Source of the DNA: JBDXHU01 sp039989475
GTDB taxonomy: Bacteria > Pseudomonadota > Gammaproteobacteria > Pseudomonadales > Halieaceae
NCBI GenBank assembly: GCA_039989475.1
Contig: JBDXHU010000005.1
Coordinates: forward strand, 124,001 to 188,000
Reading direction: 5' to 3'
Length of the DNA: 64,000 nucleotides
This document shows, one piece after another, positions 1 through 8,841 of this stretch. The position numbers and the translations under genes were made by a program. The notes under the pieces were generated by a model. That model searched no databases. It was not told the DNA's origin and saw only the letters and a list, made by a program, of their open reading frames with translations. How positions within the stretch are numbered: the stretch's first letter is position 1; every line of letters starts with the position of its first letter.

Positions 1-1
1 G

Positions 2-118
2 GGTGGCCTGGACCTGTCACCAATCTTTGTATTCATTGCCATCCAGGTTGCACAAATATTTGTGCGTTACGCGGCGGCGGTGGTGCAGTTACAGCCGACC
101 CTGGTAGTCGGATTCTGA
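2..118 (+). CDS. yggT: YggT family membrane protein, C-terminal fragment
   Basis: This is the last 38 codons of a gene that begins outside the window. The reading ends GGLDLSPIFVFIAIQV followed by a short tail and TGA. The GGLDLSPI-V segment is the conserved end of the second membrane unit of YggT proteins, small integral membrane proteins of poorly defined function. In Pseudomonas-type genomes yggT sits directly before metX, as here, with 19 nt to the metX start. Confidence 0.75.
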   Translation, partial: GGLDLSPIFVFIAIQVAQIFVRYAAAVVQLQPTLVVGF

Positions 119-137
119 CGCCGGAGCGAAACCTCTG

Positions 138-1286
138 ATGTGTGCCGCTACAGTCGCCGCCAGCGTTGGCCTGGTCAGCCCACAAACCGCGCAGTTCCCG
201 GCGGGCATGGCACTCGCCTGTGGGCGCAGCTTGCCCGGCTTCGAGCTTGTCTATGAGACCTACGGTGAACTGAATGCCACAGCCAGCAACGCCGTGCTGA
301 TCTGCCACGCTCTCAGCGGTCACCATCACGCCGCCGGCTTCCATTCGGAAGCTGATAGCAAACCCGGCTGGTGGGACAACTGCATTGGTCCGGGCAAGCC
401 CATAGATACCGAGGCTTTCTTTGTCGTCAGCGTTAACAACCTGGGGGGTTGTCACGGCTCGACCGGGCCCTGCAGCATCGATCCAAAAACCGGCGAGGAA
501 TACGGTCCGAACTTTCCTCCCCTGCGCGCACGCGACTGGGTTAACAGTCAGGCCATGCTGGCAGATCGTCTGGGTATTACCCGCTGGGCTGCCGTGATCG
601 GCGGCAGCCTGGGAGGCATGCAGGCCATGCGCTGGGCACTGGAATACCCGGACCGCGTCGCCCACTGCGTGGTGGTGGCGGCAGCCCTGAAGTTGAGCGC
701 GCAGAATATCGCCTTCAATGAAATTGCGCGCCAGGCAATTTTCTCCGACCCGGACTTTCACGCGGGCAATTACCGCCGCCACGACGTGGTGCCGAAGCAG
801 GGCCTGTCGATCGCGCGCATGGTCGGTCACATCACCTATCTGTCCGACGACGTAATGGCCGACAAATTCGGCCGCGACCTGCGCTCTGGCACCCTGGCCC
901 AGGGCAGTGACGAAGATGTGGAGTTCCAGGTACAGAGTTACCTGCGCCACCAGGGCAGCGTCTTTTCAGAGAGCTTTGATGCCAATACCTACATCCTCAT
1001 GACACAGGCACTGGATTACTTTGACCTGGCCCGCGAATATGGGGACGACCCGGTGCGGGCCTTCAGTCATGCCAGCGCGTCATTCATGCTTATGTCATTC
1101 AGCAGCGACTGGCGCTTCTCGCCACGGCGCTCGCGGGAAATAGTCGATGCCTTGCTGGCCGCCGGCAAGTCGGTGTCCTATGCAGAGATTGAAGCGGACC
1201 AGGGCCACGATGCTTTCCTGCTGCCAATCCCCCGCTACCTGCAGGTATTTGACGCCTATATGCAACGGGTCAAGGAGAGTCGCTGA
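138..1286 (+). CDS. metX: Homoserine O-acyltransferase MetX
   Basis: Alpha/beta-hydrolase-fold enzyme of 382 aa that acylates L-homoserine in the first committed step of methionine synthesis. The nucleophile elbow GGSLGG puts the catalytic serine at about residue 157. Asp324 (SSDWRFSP) and His357 (QGHDAF) complete the triad, and the length is normal for the family. Many gammaproteobacterial MetX proteins use succinyl-CoA rather than acetyl-CoA. The SDWRFS motif resembles the succinyltransferase type, but acyl specificity is inferred. The stop overlaps the metW start (TGATG), implying translational coupling. Confidence 0.95.
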   Translation: MCAATVAASVGLVSPQTAQFPAGMALACGRSLPGFELVYETYGELNATASNAVLICHALSGHHHAAGFHSEADSKPGWWDNCIGPGKPIDTEAFFVVSVNNLGGCHGSTGPCSIDPKTGEEYGPNFPPLRARDWVNSQAMLADRLGITRWAAVIGGSLGGMQAMRWALEYPDRVAHCVVVAAALKLSAQNIAFNEIARQAIFSDPDFHAGNYRRHDVVPKQGLSIARMVGHITYLSDDVMADKFGRDLRSGTLAQGSDEDVEFQVQSYLRHQGSVFSESFDANTYILMTQALDYFDLAREYGDDPVRAFSHASASFMLMSFSSDWRFSPRRSREIVDALLAAGKSVSYAEIEADQGHDAFLLPIPRYLQVFDAYMQRVKESR

Positions 1287-1876
1287 TGCGCCAGGACCTT
1301 ACCCATATTCTGCAGTGGATTGAGTCAGGCTGCCGGGTCCTCGACCTGGGCTGCGGTGACGGCGAGTTCCTGGCACAGCTGCAACAGGAGCGTCAGGTCA
1401 ATGGCCTGGGTCTCGAGATTGACCAGGCCAACATCACCACGGCTATTGCTCGCGGGCTCAATATTATCGAGCAAGACCTGGATGGCGGCCTGCAGAACTT
1501 CAGCGATAAGAGTTTTGATACGGTGGTGATGGCCCATGCCCTGCAGGCGGTACGCTCACCGCACCTGGTACTGGAAGAGATGCTGCGCATCGGTCGCAAG
1601 TGCATCGTAACCTTCCCCAATTTTGGCCACTGGCGTTGCCGCCTGTACCTCGGCTCCCGCGGCCGCATGCCGGTGTCCCGGTTCATGCCCTACGCCTGGT
1701 ATGACACGCCCAATATCCACTTCTGCACGGTGCGGGATTTCGAGAACCTCTGTGCCGAGCGCAACATACAGATTCTGCAGCGGGATATGATCGGTCTACA
1801 GAGCAACGGCGGCAAGCTGGCCAGCCTGTGGCCCAATCTTTTTGCGACCACGGCCATTTATCAGATAACGCGTTAG
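1286..1876 (+). CDS. metW: Methionine biosynthesis protein MetW
   Basis: A 196-aa class I methyltransferase-fold protein. The SAM-binding motif I is VLDLGCGDGEF at roughly residues 18-28. In many proteobacteria MetW is encoded directly after metX and is needed with it for full homoserine acylation; its own methyltransferase activity is unproven. The start ATG overlaps the metX stop by one base. The next gene begins 9 nt after the stop, so metX, metW, the DUF4426 gene, rdgB and hemW look like one transcript. Confidence 0.93.
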   Translation: MRQDLTHILQWIESGCRVLDLGCGDGEFLAQLQQERQVNGLGLEIDQANITTAIARGLNIIEQDLDGGLQNFSDKSFDTVVMAHALQAVRSPHLVLEEMLRIGRKCIVTFPNFGHWRCRLYLGSRGRMPVSRFMPYAWYDTPNIHFCTVRDFENLCAERNIQILQRDMIGLQSNGGKLASLWPNLFATTAIYQITR

Positions 1877-1885
1877 AATGGACCG

Positions 1886-2323
1886 ATGCCCACTACAGTA
1901 AAAATTCTGCTGCTCGCGCTGGCCCTGGGCGCAAGCGCCGCGCAGGCGGGCTCCCAACAATTCGGCCCCTATGAAGTCCTGTACACGGTCGTCAATACGA
2001 CCTTTGTCGAACCCGAGGTTGCCGCTCGCTATCAGCTGGTACGCGCGCGGGATCGCGCCTTCGTCAACCTGGCGATACGCGAGCAACTGCCAGACGGCAG
2101 TGATCGCGCGGTCAGCGCACGTATCGAGGGCCGCACCTGGGACCTGTTTCAAAACCAGTTCCTGGAGTTCAGGGAGGTGCGCGAGGGCGACGCGGTTTAC
2201 TACATCGCCGACTTCGAATTCAGCGATGCTGAAATTCGCTTTTTTGATATACAACTGCTGCCAGCGGGTGCCAAACGCTCCAGCCAGCTCAAGTTTCAGC
2301 AGAAGGTTTATGACCAGAAGTAG
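1886..2323 (+). CDS. DUF4426 domain exported protein
   Basis: A 145-aa protein with a clear signal peptide: a hydrophobic LLLALALGA core and an AQA-G cleavage site around residue 21. The remainder (FGPYEVLYTVVNTTF, then FVNLAIRE) matches the DUF4426 family, found as a periplasmic protein between metW and rdgB in pseudomonads and relatives. No biochemical function is known. Its last 14 nt overlap the start of rdgB. Confidence 0.85.
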   Translation: MPTTVKILLLALALGASAAQAGSQQFGPYEVLYTVVNTTFVEPEVAARYQLVRARDRAFVNLAIREQLPDGSDRAVSARIEGRTWDLFQNQFLEFREVREGDAVYYIADFEFSDAEIRFFDIQLLPAGAKRSSQLKFQQKVYDQK

Positions 2324-2936
2324 CGCTCCCGAGCCACTAAAGCGGGTGGTACTCGCCAGCGGCAATGCAGGCAAACTGGCGGAGTTTGAAACCCTGTTGG
2401 CTGACTGGCACTGCCAGATGGTGCCGCAATCTGAATTCAGGATAGCCGCGGTTGAGGAAACCGGCGATAGCTTTGTCGAAAACGCGCTGCTCAAGGCACA
2501 TGCGGCCTCCCAGTACAGCGGCCTGCCCGCCATCGCCGATGACTCCGGCCTTGAAGTTGATGCCCTGGCCGGGGCACCGGGGATCTATTCCGCCCGCTTC
2601 GCCGGCCTCAAAGCCACCGACGAGGACAATAACCTCAAACTGTTGAAGTCACTGGAGGGCGTTGAGCCTGAACAGCGCGGAGCCCGCTACCAGTGCGCCC
2701 TGGTATTCCTGCGCCACTGGCAAGACCCCAACCCGATTATCTGCCAGGCCAGTTGGGAAGGCAGGATACTAGAGGCGCCAGTAGGCAGCGGCGGCTTTGG
2801 CTATGACCCCCTGTTTTACCTGCCCGGGCTGGCCTGCTCCGCGGCCGAATTGAGCGCGGCGGACAAGAACCAGCTCAGCCACCGCGGCCAGGCCATGGGC
2901 CTTTTGCTGGCGGCCCTGCAGCGGGAATTTGCATGA
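2310..2936 (+). CDS. rdgB: RdgB/HAM1 non-canonical purine NTP pyrophosphatase
   Basis: Hydrolyses dITP, ITP and XTP to monophosphates to keep deaminated purines out of nucleic acids. The open frame runs further upstream, but the ATG at 2310 is preferred. It follows AGAAGG at suitable spacing, gives 208 aa (normal length), and puts the family start motif VVLASGNAGKLAEF near residue 13. SFVENALLKAHAAS and the SGLEVDALAGAPGIYSARFAG block (residues ~70-95) are diagnostic. It overlaps the preceding gene by 14 nt and hemW by 4 nt (ATGA). Confidence 0.95.
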   Translation: MTRSSAPEPLKRVVLASGNAGKLAEFETLLADWHCQMVPQSEFRIAAVEETGDSFVENALLKAHAASQYSGLPAIADDSGLEVDALAGAPGIYSARFAGLKATDEDNNLKLLKSLEGVEPEQRGARYQCALVFLRHWQDPNPIICQASWEGRILEAPVGSGGFGYDPLFYLPGLACSAAELSAADKNQLSHRGQAMGLLLAALQREFA

Positions 2937-4081
2937 GCCGGCTGCAACTGCCGCCCCTCAGCCTCTATATCCACATCCCCTGGTGCGAACGCAAGTGCCC
3001 CTACTGTGATTTCAACTCTCACCGCGCCGACAAGGTGCTGCCAGAGACAGACTACATAGAGGCGCTGCTGGAGGACCTTGAAGCAGACCTGGCCCTGGTC
3101 CAGGGTCGCGCACTGCATTCAATATTTATCGGCGGCGGCACCCCCAGCCTCATGTCCGGTCAGGCAATAGCACAGCTAATGCAGGGTATACGCGAGCGCG
3201 TTGCACTCATGGAAGAGGCCGAGGTCAGCATGGAGGCCAATCCCGGCAGTGCTGAAACTGACAAATTCGCCGCCTTCGTCGAGGCCGGCATCAATCGCCT
3301 GTCGCTGGGGGTACAGAGCTTCGATGACGCGCAACTGCAGGCGCTGGGTCGGGTCCACAATAGCGACCAGGCCAGTTGTGCCATCGAAATGGCGCAGGGC
3401 GTTGGGCTCAATAGTCTCAATATCGACTTGATGCACGGCCTGCCCGGCCAGAGTGCAGCGGCGGCCCGCGCCGACCTGCAACAGGCTGCCGACTACCGGC
3501 CAGCACACATTTCCTGGTATCAGCTAACCATCGAAGCCAACACTGAGTTTTACAAACAACCCCCCAGGCTGCCCATAGAGAACGAGCTGGCCAAAATACA
3601 GGATGTGGGCGAGTCTCTGCTGCGCACTGAGGGCTTTCAAAGCTATGAGGTGTCAGCCTATTCCCGCACCGGGTATCGCTGCCATCACAACCTCAACTAC
3701 TGGCATTTCGGCGACTACCTGGGCATTGGCGCCGGCGCCCACGGCAAGATCACCCTGCCCGCGGAGAACCGGGTACAGCGCCTGGTAAAGCGCAAGCAGC
3801 CGGCGGAGTACCTGGCTGCAACTGCGGACCAGCGTGCCTCCCGGGTTTTCGATATCGCAGAGGCTGACCTGCCCGGCGACTTCATGCTCAATGCATTGCG
3901 CCTGGATGATGGCTTTGAACTGGCGGAATTTGAGGCGCGTACCGGCCTCGATCAGGACGTCATCACAGCAACCACCGAGCAGCTCATTGATCGGGGCTTG
4001 CTGACTCTTGAGGAACGCCGTGTACACACGACCGAGCTGGGCCGTCGTTTTCTCGACTCAGTCGTCTCCGAGTTTCTCTAG
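2933..4081 (+). CDS. hemW: HemW, radical SAM heme chaperone
   Basis: A 382-aa radical SAM protein. Cys18, Cys22 and Cys25 form the CX3CX2C iron-sulfur site in WCERKCPYCDF, followed by the GGGTPS motif near residue 65. HemW is a HemN-like protein that binds and delivers heme to respiratory enzymes rather than acting as coproporphyrinogen dehydrogenase. The short N-terminus and CDFNSH context favour HemW over HemN, as does its place directly after rdgB. It converges with trmB, with a 5-nt gap and no visible terminator. Confidence 0.92.
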   Translation: MSRLQLPPLSLYIHIPWCERKCPYCDFNSHRADKVLPETDYIEALLEDLEADLALVQGRALHSIFIGGGTPSLMSGQAIAQLMQGIRERVALMEEAEVSMEANPGSAETDKFAAFVEAGINRLSLGVQSFDDAQLQALGRVHNSDQASCAIEMAQGVGLNSLNIDLMHGLPGQSAAAARADLQQAADYRPAHISWYQLTIEANTEFYKQPPRLPIENELAKIQDVGESLLRTEGFQSYEVSAYSRTGYRCHHNLNYWHFGDYLGIGAGAHGKITLPAENRVQRLVKRKQPAEYLAATADQRASRVFDIAEADLPGDFMLNALRLDDGFELAEFEARTGLDQDVITATTEQLIDRGLLTLEERRVHTTELGRRFLDSVVSEFL

Positions 4082-4086
4082 GACTT

Positions 4087-4773
4087 TTACTGCCGCTGGA
4101 ACAGCAGGTCCCAGACCCCGTGGCCCAGGCGCTGGCCGCGCTTTTCAAACTTGGTCAGTGGCCGTCGCTCGGGACGGGGTGCATAGGCGCCCGGCCCGGC
4201 ACTATTGAGCAACAGTTCGGAGCTGGAAAGCACCTCCAGCATTTGCTCCGCATAGTTCTCCCAGTCGGTCGCCAGGTGCAGGCAAGCGCCGGGGCGCAAG
4301 CGACTGCAAAGCAGCTCGACAAAGGCGGGCTGAATCAGGCGCCGCTTGTTATGGCGTTTCTTGTGCCAGGGGTCAGGAAAGAATATCTGCACACCGTCCA
4401 GGGACTGCGGGGCAATGCACTCTTGCAGCACCGGCACCGCGTCATCGCAGTAAATCCGGATGTTCTCCACCCCGGCCTCGGTCATGCTGTGCAATAATCT
4501 GCCAACACCCGGCCGGTGCACCTCAATGCCCAGATAATTGGTGAGTGGCTCCGCAGCCGCCATTTCCAGCAGCGACTGGCCCATACCAAAACCTATCTCA
4601 AGAACCAGCGGCGCGTCGCGGCCAAAGGCCTGCGCGGGCTCGAGTAATCCCGCCTCCCGCTGCAGCCCGAAGCGCGGCCAATCCTCTTCCAGCGCACGTC
4701 GCTGGGCAGCCGTCATACGACCTGGACGCAAGGCAAAGCTGCGAATTGGACGTCGTTCAGGTGTGTCCGTCAT
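4087..4773 (-). CDS. trmB: tRNA (guanine-N7)-methyltransferase TrmB
   Basis: A 228-aa SAM-dependent enzyme that makes m7G46 in the variable loop of tRNAs. Visible motifs are the SAM loop LEIGFGMGQSLLEMA and the highly characteristic FPDPWHKKRHNKRR tRNA-binding/catalytic block in the middle of the protein. Its start overlaps the stop of the upstream DUF423 gene (ATGA), so the two are probably co-translated. Confidence 0.95.
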   Translation of the reverse strand: MTDTPERRPIRSFALRPGRMTAAQRRALEEDWPRFGLQREAGLLEPAQAFGRDAPLVLEIGFGMGQSLLEMAAAEPLTNYLGIEVHRPGVGRLLHSMTEAGVENIRIYCDDAVPVLQECIAPQSLDGVQIFFPDPWHKKRHNKRRLIQPAFVELLCSRLRPGACLHLATDWENYAEQMLEVLSSSELLLNSAGPGAYAPRPERRPLTKFEKRGQRLGHGVWDLLFQRQ

Positions 4774-5153
4774 GGCTGCTCAACAGCACCCCAGGCCCAG
4801 ATCAGCAACATCAACCAGCCAAGCATAAAAGCAAGCCCGCCCAGGGGAGTGATAGCGCCGAGCCAGCGCAGGCCGGTAAAGCTGAGCAAATAAAGACTGC
4901 CACAGAACACCAACAGGCCTAGCACGAAGGCTACGCCACTACCCAGCAACAAGCGTGAGGGCGGCTGCAACAGGCACAGCATGCCCACGGCCAACAGGCC
5001 CAGGCTATGGTAGAACTGGTATTGAACAGCTGTTTGAAAAATGGACATGGCGTATTCGTCGAAACGATCACGCAGGGCGTGGGCACCGAAAGCGCCGAGC
5101 GCTACACCCAACAAGCCGCTGAAGGCGGCGAGGACAATGAACAGTCGCGCCAT
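4770..5153 (-). CDS. DUF423 family small membrane protein
   Basis: A 127-aa protein with four predicted hydrophobic segments. The N-terminus (AAFSGLLGVALGAFGAHAL) is the hallmark of DUF423/YgdD inner-membrane proteins, whose function is unknown. It lies between rpoH and trmB on the minus strand, 11 nt after the rpoH stop, and overlaps trmB by 4 nt. Transcription could continue from the rpoH promoter region. Confidence 0.85.
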   Translation of the reverse strand: MARLFIVLAAFSGLLGVALGAFGAHALRDRFDEYAMSIFQTAVQYQFYHSLGLLAVGMLCLLQPPSRLLLGSGVAFVLGLLVFCGSLYLLSFTGLRWLGAITPLGGLAFMLGWLMLLIWAWGAVEQP

Positions 5154-5164
5154 GGGGAAGCCGC

Positions 5165-6019
5165 TCAGGCTTCCATACTGGCCCGGAGCTTTTTCATCGC
5201 ATTTTGCTCAAGCTGGCGAATACGTTCGGCTGAAACGCCGTATTCCGCTGCCAATTCGTGCAACGTGGATTTCTCTTCTGCCAACCAACGCCGCGCTACG
5301 ATGTCCTGGCTGCGGTCATCCAACAGGGACATAGCCAGCGTTAGCTTCTGCTCGCTGCTGTCTTTCCAGTCAGCTTGTTCCACCAGGCTGGCGGGATCCT
5401 GGCGCTTATCTTCCAGGTAGTTGGCGGGTGCCTGCCAGGCATCATCGGCATCACTGTCGCCGGGGGCCTCGAACGCCGTATCGTGGGATGACAGGCGGCC
5501 TTCCATTTTCTGCACGTCGGCCACGGCAACGTTCAGGTCGGCGGCGATTGCCTCGGCCTCGGCCTGGCTCAACCACCCCAGCTGTTTCTTCTTGCCGCGC
5601 AGGTTAAAGAACAACTTGCGCTGGGACTTGGTCGTCGCAACTTTGACAATACGCCAATTGCGCAGGATAAATTCGTGAATCTCCGCCTTGATCCAGTGCA
5701 CGGCAAAGGATACCAGGCGCACACCCCGCTCTGGGTCAAAGCGCTTGACCGCTTTCATCAGGCCGACGTTGCCTTCCTGGATCAGGTCAGCCTCAGGCAG
5801 GCCATAGCCACCATAGCTGCGGGCAATATGCACCACGAAGCGCAGATGTGACATAACCAGCTGTCGGGCTGCATCAAGGTTTTCGTTGTAGAAAAGATCT
5901 TCTGCCAGAGCGCGTTCCTGCTCCGGGGTGAGCACCGGAATGCCGCCCACGGCCTGCACATACGCACCCAGGTTTGCTCCGGGTACCAGCTGGTCGATTG
6001 GCGCAAGACTGGTGTTCAT
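5165..6019 (-). CDS. rpoH: RNA polymerase sigma-32 factor RpoH
   Basis: Heat-shock sigma factor. The frame opens at 6046, but the ATG at 6019 is chosen. It follows GGAGAGG at correct spacing and gives 284 aa, the same length as the E. coli protein. Region 2 is seen in DLIQEGNVGLMKAVKRF and VRLVSFAVHWIKAEI. The RpoH-specific box QRKLFFNLR follows, and region 4.2 is an HTH (TLHELAAEYGVSAERIRQLE). A perfect CIRCE operator lies about 30 nt upstream, so transcription is probably repressed by HrcA. It follows ftsX on the same strand. Confidence 0.96.
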   Translation of the reverse strand: MNTSLAPIDQLVPGANLGAYVQAVGGIPVLTPEQERALAEDLFYNENLDAARQLVMSHLRFVVHIARSYGGYGLPEADLIQEGNVGLMKAVKRFDPERGVRLVSFAVHWIKAEIHEFILRNWRIVKVATTKSQRKLFFNLRGKKKQLGWLSQAEAEAIAADLNVAVADVQKMEGRLSSHDTAFEAPGDSDADDAWQAPANYLEDKRQDPASLVEQADWKDSSEQKLTLAMSLLDDRSQDIVARRWLAEEKSTLHELAAEYGVSAERIRQLEQNAMKKLRASMEA

Positions 6020-6049
6020 ATAGACCTCTCCATAATTCGGCTGCAAATT

Positions 6050-6076
6050 TTAGCACTCTTTGAATTAGAGTGCTAA
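6050..6076 (-). promoter_or_regulatory. CIRCE operator (HrcA-binding inverted repeat)
   Basis: TTAGCACTC at 6050-6058 and GAGTGCTAA at 6068-6076 are separated by exactly 9 nt. This is a perfect match to the CIRCE consensus recognised by the heat-shock repressor HrcA. It sits 30 nt upstream of the rpoH ATG, in the leader or promoter region, and downstream of ftsX. hrcA itself is not in the window. Where the promoter lies relative to the operator cannot be decided from sequence alone. Confidence 0.93.
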
Positions 6077-6136
6077 TTTCAAATAAGTTCCATGAACCTG
6101 GTTAAATATGTCTATTAACCATTTAAAAACAATGAC

Positions 6137-7096
6137 TTAGCGCGGCTGTATGGCGCTGAGATGGCGCGCTACAGCCGCCCAGGCACCGAGCAGGCCCAGG
6201 CCACTGCCGAGCAACAGTAATTGCAGGCCGCCGACAAGCCCGAGGCCCTGCAGGCTGAACTCACTCTGGTACAAGAGCGCCAGGGAAGACAGCGGCGCGC
6301 GCAGCCACCACAGGGCAATGGCGATCACTACCCAGGCCAGGCATGCGCCGCCCAGGCCATACCAGCAGCCGGTATAGAGGAAAGGGCGCCGGACGAAGGC
6401 ATCACTGCCGCCGACCAGCTTGACCACCAGTATTTCATCACGCCGGTTTTCTATGGCGAGCCGAATCGTATTACCAATAACCAGCAGCACGCCCAGGGCG
6501 AGGATCAATGCCAGCGCCCAGACCGCGCGTTGCGACAAGAGCATGAGTGCATTCAGGCGCTGTACCCATTCCATATCCAGCACTGCCCGCTCAACGCCCG
6601 CTTCCTGCTGCAAAGACGCCTGCAGGGTTGCGGCCTGTTCCGCCTGCAGCTGGCGCTGCCGCGGTGAAACCAGGATCAGGTTGGGCAAGGGATTGTCATC
6701 CAGGTTTTCCAGCACATCGCCGAAGCCGGACAACTGCTGGAACTCCAACAGGGCTTCCTCCCTCGTCACCAGTCGCGCTGCGGCAACCTCGGGGCGCAGC
6801 TGGATGCGTTGCTGCAACTGGGTAGCTGCTTCCTGTGACATCTCAGCCCTCAGAAACAGGGATATCTGCGCCGGGCTGTCCCAGCCCACACTCACCGAGC
6901 GCGCATTCTCCAGCGCCACGGTCAGCCCCACTGGCAGTGCCAGTGCGATACCGATAACCAACCAGGTCATCAAACTGGAGAAGGGACTGCGCAGCAGGCG
7001 CATCAAGCTGTCCGCCGCAGACAGTCGGTGATGCTGCTGCCAGGAGCGCAGGCGATCGGCTATTCCGGTACGACTCTGGCTGGCTCCTATCGCCAT
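6137..7096 (-). CDS. ftsX: Cell division protein FtsX
   Basis: A 319-aa membrane subunit of the FtsEX complex, which couples ATP binding to septal peptidoglycan hydrolase activation. One membrane segment lies near residues 40-62 (LMTWLVIGIALALPVGLTVAL). A periplasmic loop follows, then three C-terminal hydrophobic segments, the usual FtsX topology. It begins one base after the ftsE stop and ends before rpoH, the standard ftsY-ftsE-ftsX-rpoH order. Confidence 0.95.
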   Translation of the reverse strand: MAIGASQSRTGIADRLRSWQQHHRLSAADSLMRLLRSPFSSLMTWLVIGIALALPVGLTVALENARSVSVGWDSPAQISLFLRAEMSQEAATQLQQRIQLRPEVAAARLVTREEALLEFQQLSGFGDVLENLDDNPLPNLILVSPRQRQLQAEQAATLQASLQQEAGVERAVLDMEWVQRLNALMLLSQRAVWALALILALGVLLVIGNTIRLAIENRRDEILVVKLVGGSDAFVRRPFLYTGCWYGLGGACLAWVVIAIALWWLRAPLSSLALLYQSEFSLQGLGLVGGLQLLLLGSGLGLLGAWAAVARHLSAIQPR

Positions 7097-7097
7097 A

Positions 7098-7766
7098 TCA
7101 GGAGTCCCCCGGCTGGGCGATCAGGCGCCCGCCGCGCAAGGTCAGGATGCGATGGTGTAAGCGGGAAATGAGCGCCAGGTCGTGGCTGGCGATCAATACC
7201 GTCACCCCAACCTGGTTGAACTGTTCAAACAGCTGCATGATTTCTGCCGACAGGGCCGGATCCAGGTTTCCTGTGGGCTCATCCGCCAGCAACAGGCGCG
7301 GCTTGTTGACCACCGCCCGGGCGATGCCAACTCGCTGCTGCTCACCCCCGGACAGGGTGATGGGCATATCTTTTTCCCGCGCCAGCAAGCCCACTTTATC
7401 CAGGGCCGCGCGCACCCGGCGCCCGGTTTCCCGACGGCTGTTGCCGGCAATAATCAAAGGCAGCGCCACATTGTCAAAGACACTGCGATCAAACAGTAAC
7501 TGGTGATTCTGGAACACAACGCCAATCTGGCGCCGCAGCTGCGGTATCTGGCTGGCGCGCAGGCCCTTGAGGTTTTGCCCGTTCACCAACACCTGGCCAC
7601 GGCTGGGACGCTCCATCAGCATGATCAGCCGCAACAGCGTGCTCTTGCCCGCCCCACTGTGACCGGTCAGGAAAACCAGCTCATCGCTGTCTATATTGAA
7701 ACTCACCTCGGCCAGGGCCTCGTGCCCCTCCGGATAGCGTTTCGATACCCGGTCGAATGTGATCAT
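7098..7766 (-). CDS. ftsE: Cell division ATP-binding protein FtsE
   Basis: A 222-aa ABC ATPase partner of FtsX. Walker A is GHSGAGKST (residues ~35-43), the signature is LSGGEQQRVGIARAVV, and Walker B is LLLADEPTGNLD, followed by the H-loop ASHDL. The length is normal for a lone nucleotide-binding domain. The start overlaps the end of ftsY by 4 nt. Confidence 0.97.
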   Translation of the reverse strand: MITFDRVSKRYPEGHEALAEVSFNIDSDELVFLTGHSGAGKSTLLRLIMLMERPSRGQVLVNGQNLKGLRASQIPQLRRQIGVVFQNHQLLFDRSVFDNVALPLIIAGNSRRETGRRVRAALDKVGLLAREKDMPITLSGGEQQRVGIARAVVNKPRLLLADEPTGNLDPALSAEIMQLFEQFNQVGVTVLIASHDLALISRLHHRILTLRGGRLIAQPGDS

Positions 7767-8788
7767 GCCGAGGGGCGATCCGCGAACAGTGCATCGATGA
7801 ACTCAGTCGCCACAAAGGGGCGCAGGTCCTCGGCCTTTTCACCCACCCCGACAAATCGAATTGGCAGGCCAAGCTTGCGGGCAATGGCAAAGATAATGCC
7901 GCCCTTGGCGGTGCCGTCCATCTTGGTCAGCGTAATGCCGCTGACACCGACCGCGTCGCGAAAATGTTCGGCCTGGGCCAGGGCGTTCTGGCCCATACCT
8001 GCATCCAGTACCAGCATGACCTCGTGCGGTGCCGCCGGATCAAGCTTGGTCATTACCCGAACCACCTTTTTCAACTCTTCCATGAGGTTGTCCTTGTTGT
8101 GCAAGCGACCGGCGGTATCTGCAATCAGCACATCCACGCCGCGCGACTGTGCCGCCTGCAGAGCATCGAAAATCACCGACGCGCTGTCGGCCCCGGTGGC
8201 CTGCGCCACCACCGGCACCTGGTGCCGCTCGCCCCAGCTCTGCAGCTGTTCTACGGCCGCCGCGCGAAAAGTATCACCGGCAGCCAGCATGACGCTGCGT
8301 CCCTCGGCCTGTAGCCGGCGCGCCAGCTTGCCTATGGTCGTGGTTTTGCCGGCCCCGTTAACCCCCACCATCAATATCACATAGGGAGATGCGCCGGCGG
8401 TATCCAGCGGCTGCTCACAAGGCAGCAGCATTTCCTGCAACTCCTGTTGCAAGGCCGCGTAGACTGCATCACCGTCTACCAGGTCACGCCTGGAGATACG
8501 CTCGGTGAGTCGTCCGACAATTTCCAGGGTCGCATCAATACCCACATCTGCCAGCAATAACTCCGACTCCAAATCCTCCAGCAGCGCCGCGTCGATCTCC
8601 TTGCGGCCAAGAAACAGGCGCCCGACTCCGCTCGCCAGCTGATCACTGGTGCGACTGAGTCCATCGCGCAAACGGCCAAGGAAACCTTCCTGCTGCGCCT
8701 CTTGCGAGTCTTCTGCTTTAGCCTCAGAGCCGTTTTCTGGCGGCGTCGTCGGCTCCTGGGCAGATTTGTTTCTACTGAATAATTTCAT
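7763..8788 (-). CDS. ftsY: Signal recognition particle receptor FtsY
   Basis: SRP-type GTPase receptor that targets nascent membrane proteins to the Sec translocon. A short acidic, Glu/Gln-rich A region occupies about the first 40 residues, followed by the N domain and the G domain. G-domain motifs are GVNGAGKTTTIGKLA, DTFRAAAVEQL, DTAGRLHNK and TKMDGTAKGG. The ATG at 8788 (MKLFSRNK, 341 aa) is preferred to an in-frame GTG three codons upstream; neither has a strong ribosome site. Confidence 0.95.
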   Translation of the reverse strand: MKLFSRNKSAQEPTTPPENGSEAKAEDSQEAQQEGFLGRLRDGLSRTSDQLASGVGRLFLGRKEIDAALLEDLESELLLADVGIDATLEIVGRLTERISRRDLVDGDAVYAALQQELQEMLLPCEQPLDTAGASPYVILMVGVNGAGKTTTIGKLARRLQAEGRSVMLAAGDTFRAAAVEQLQSWGERHQVPVVAQATGADSASVIFDALQAAQSRGVDVLIADTAGRLHNKDNLMEELKKVVRVMTKLDPAAPHEVMLVLDAGMGQNALAQAEHFRDAVGVSGITLTKMDGTAKGGIIFAIARKLGLPIRFVGVGEKAEDLRPFVATEFIDALFADRPSA

Positions 8789-8841
8789 CGCTACCACATG
8801 CGAAAAACGCGTATCCTAACACCTATGGAAGAGGCACGGTA

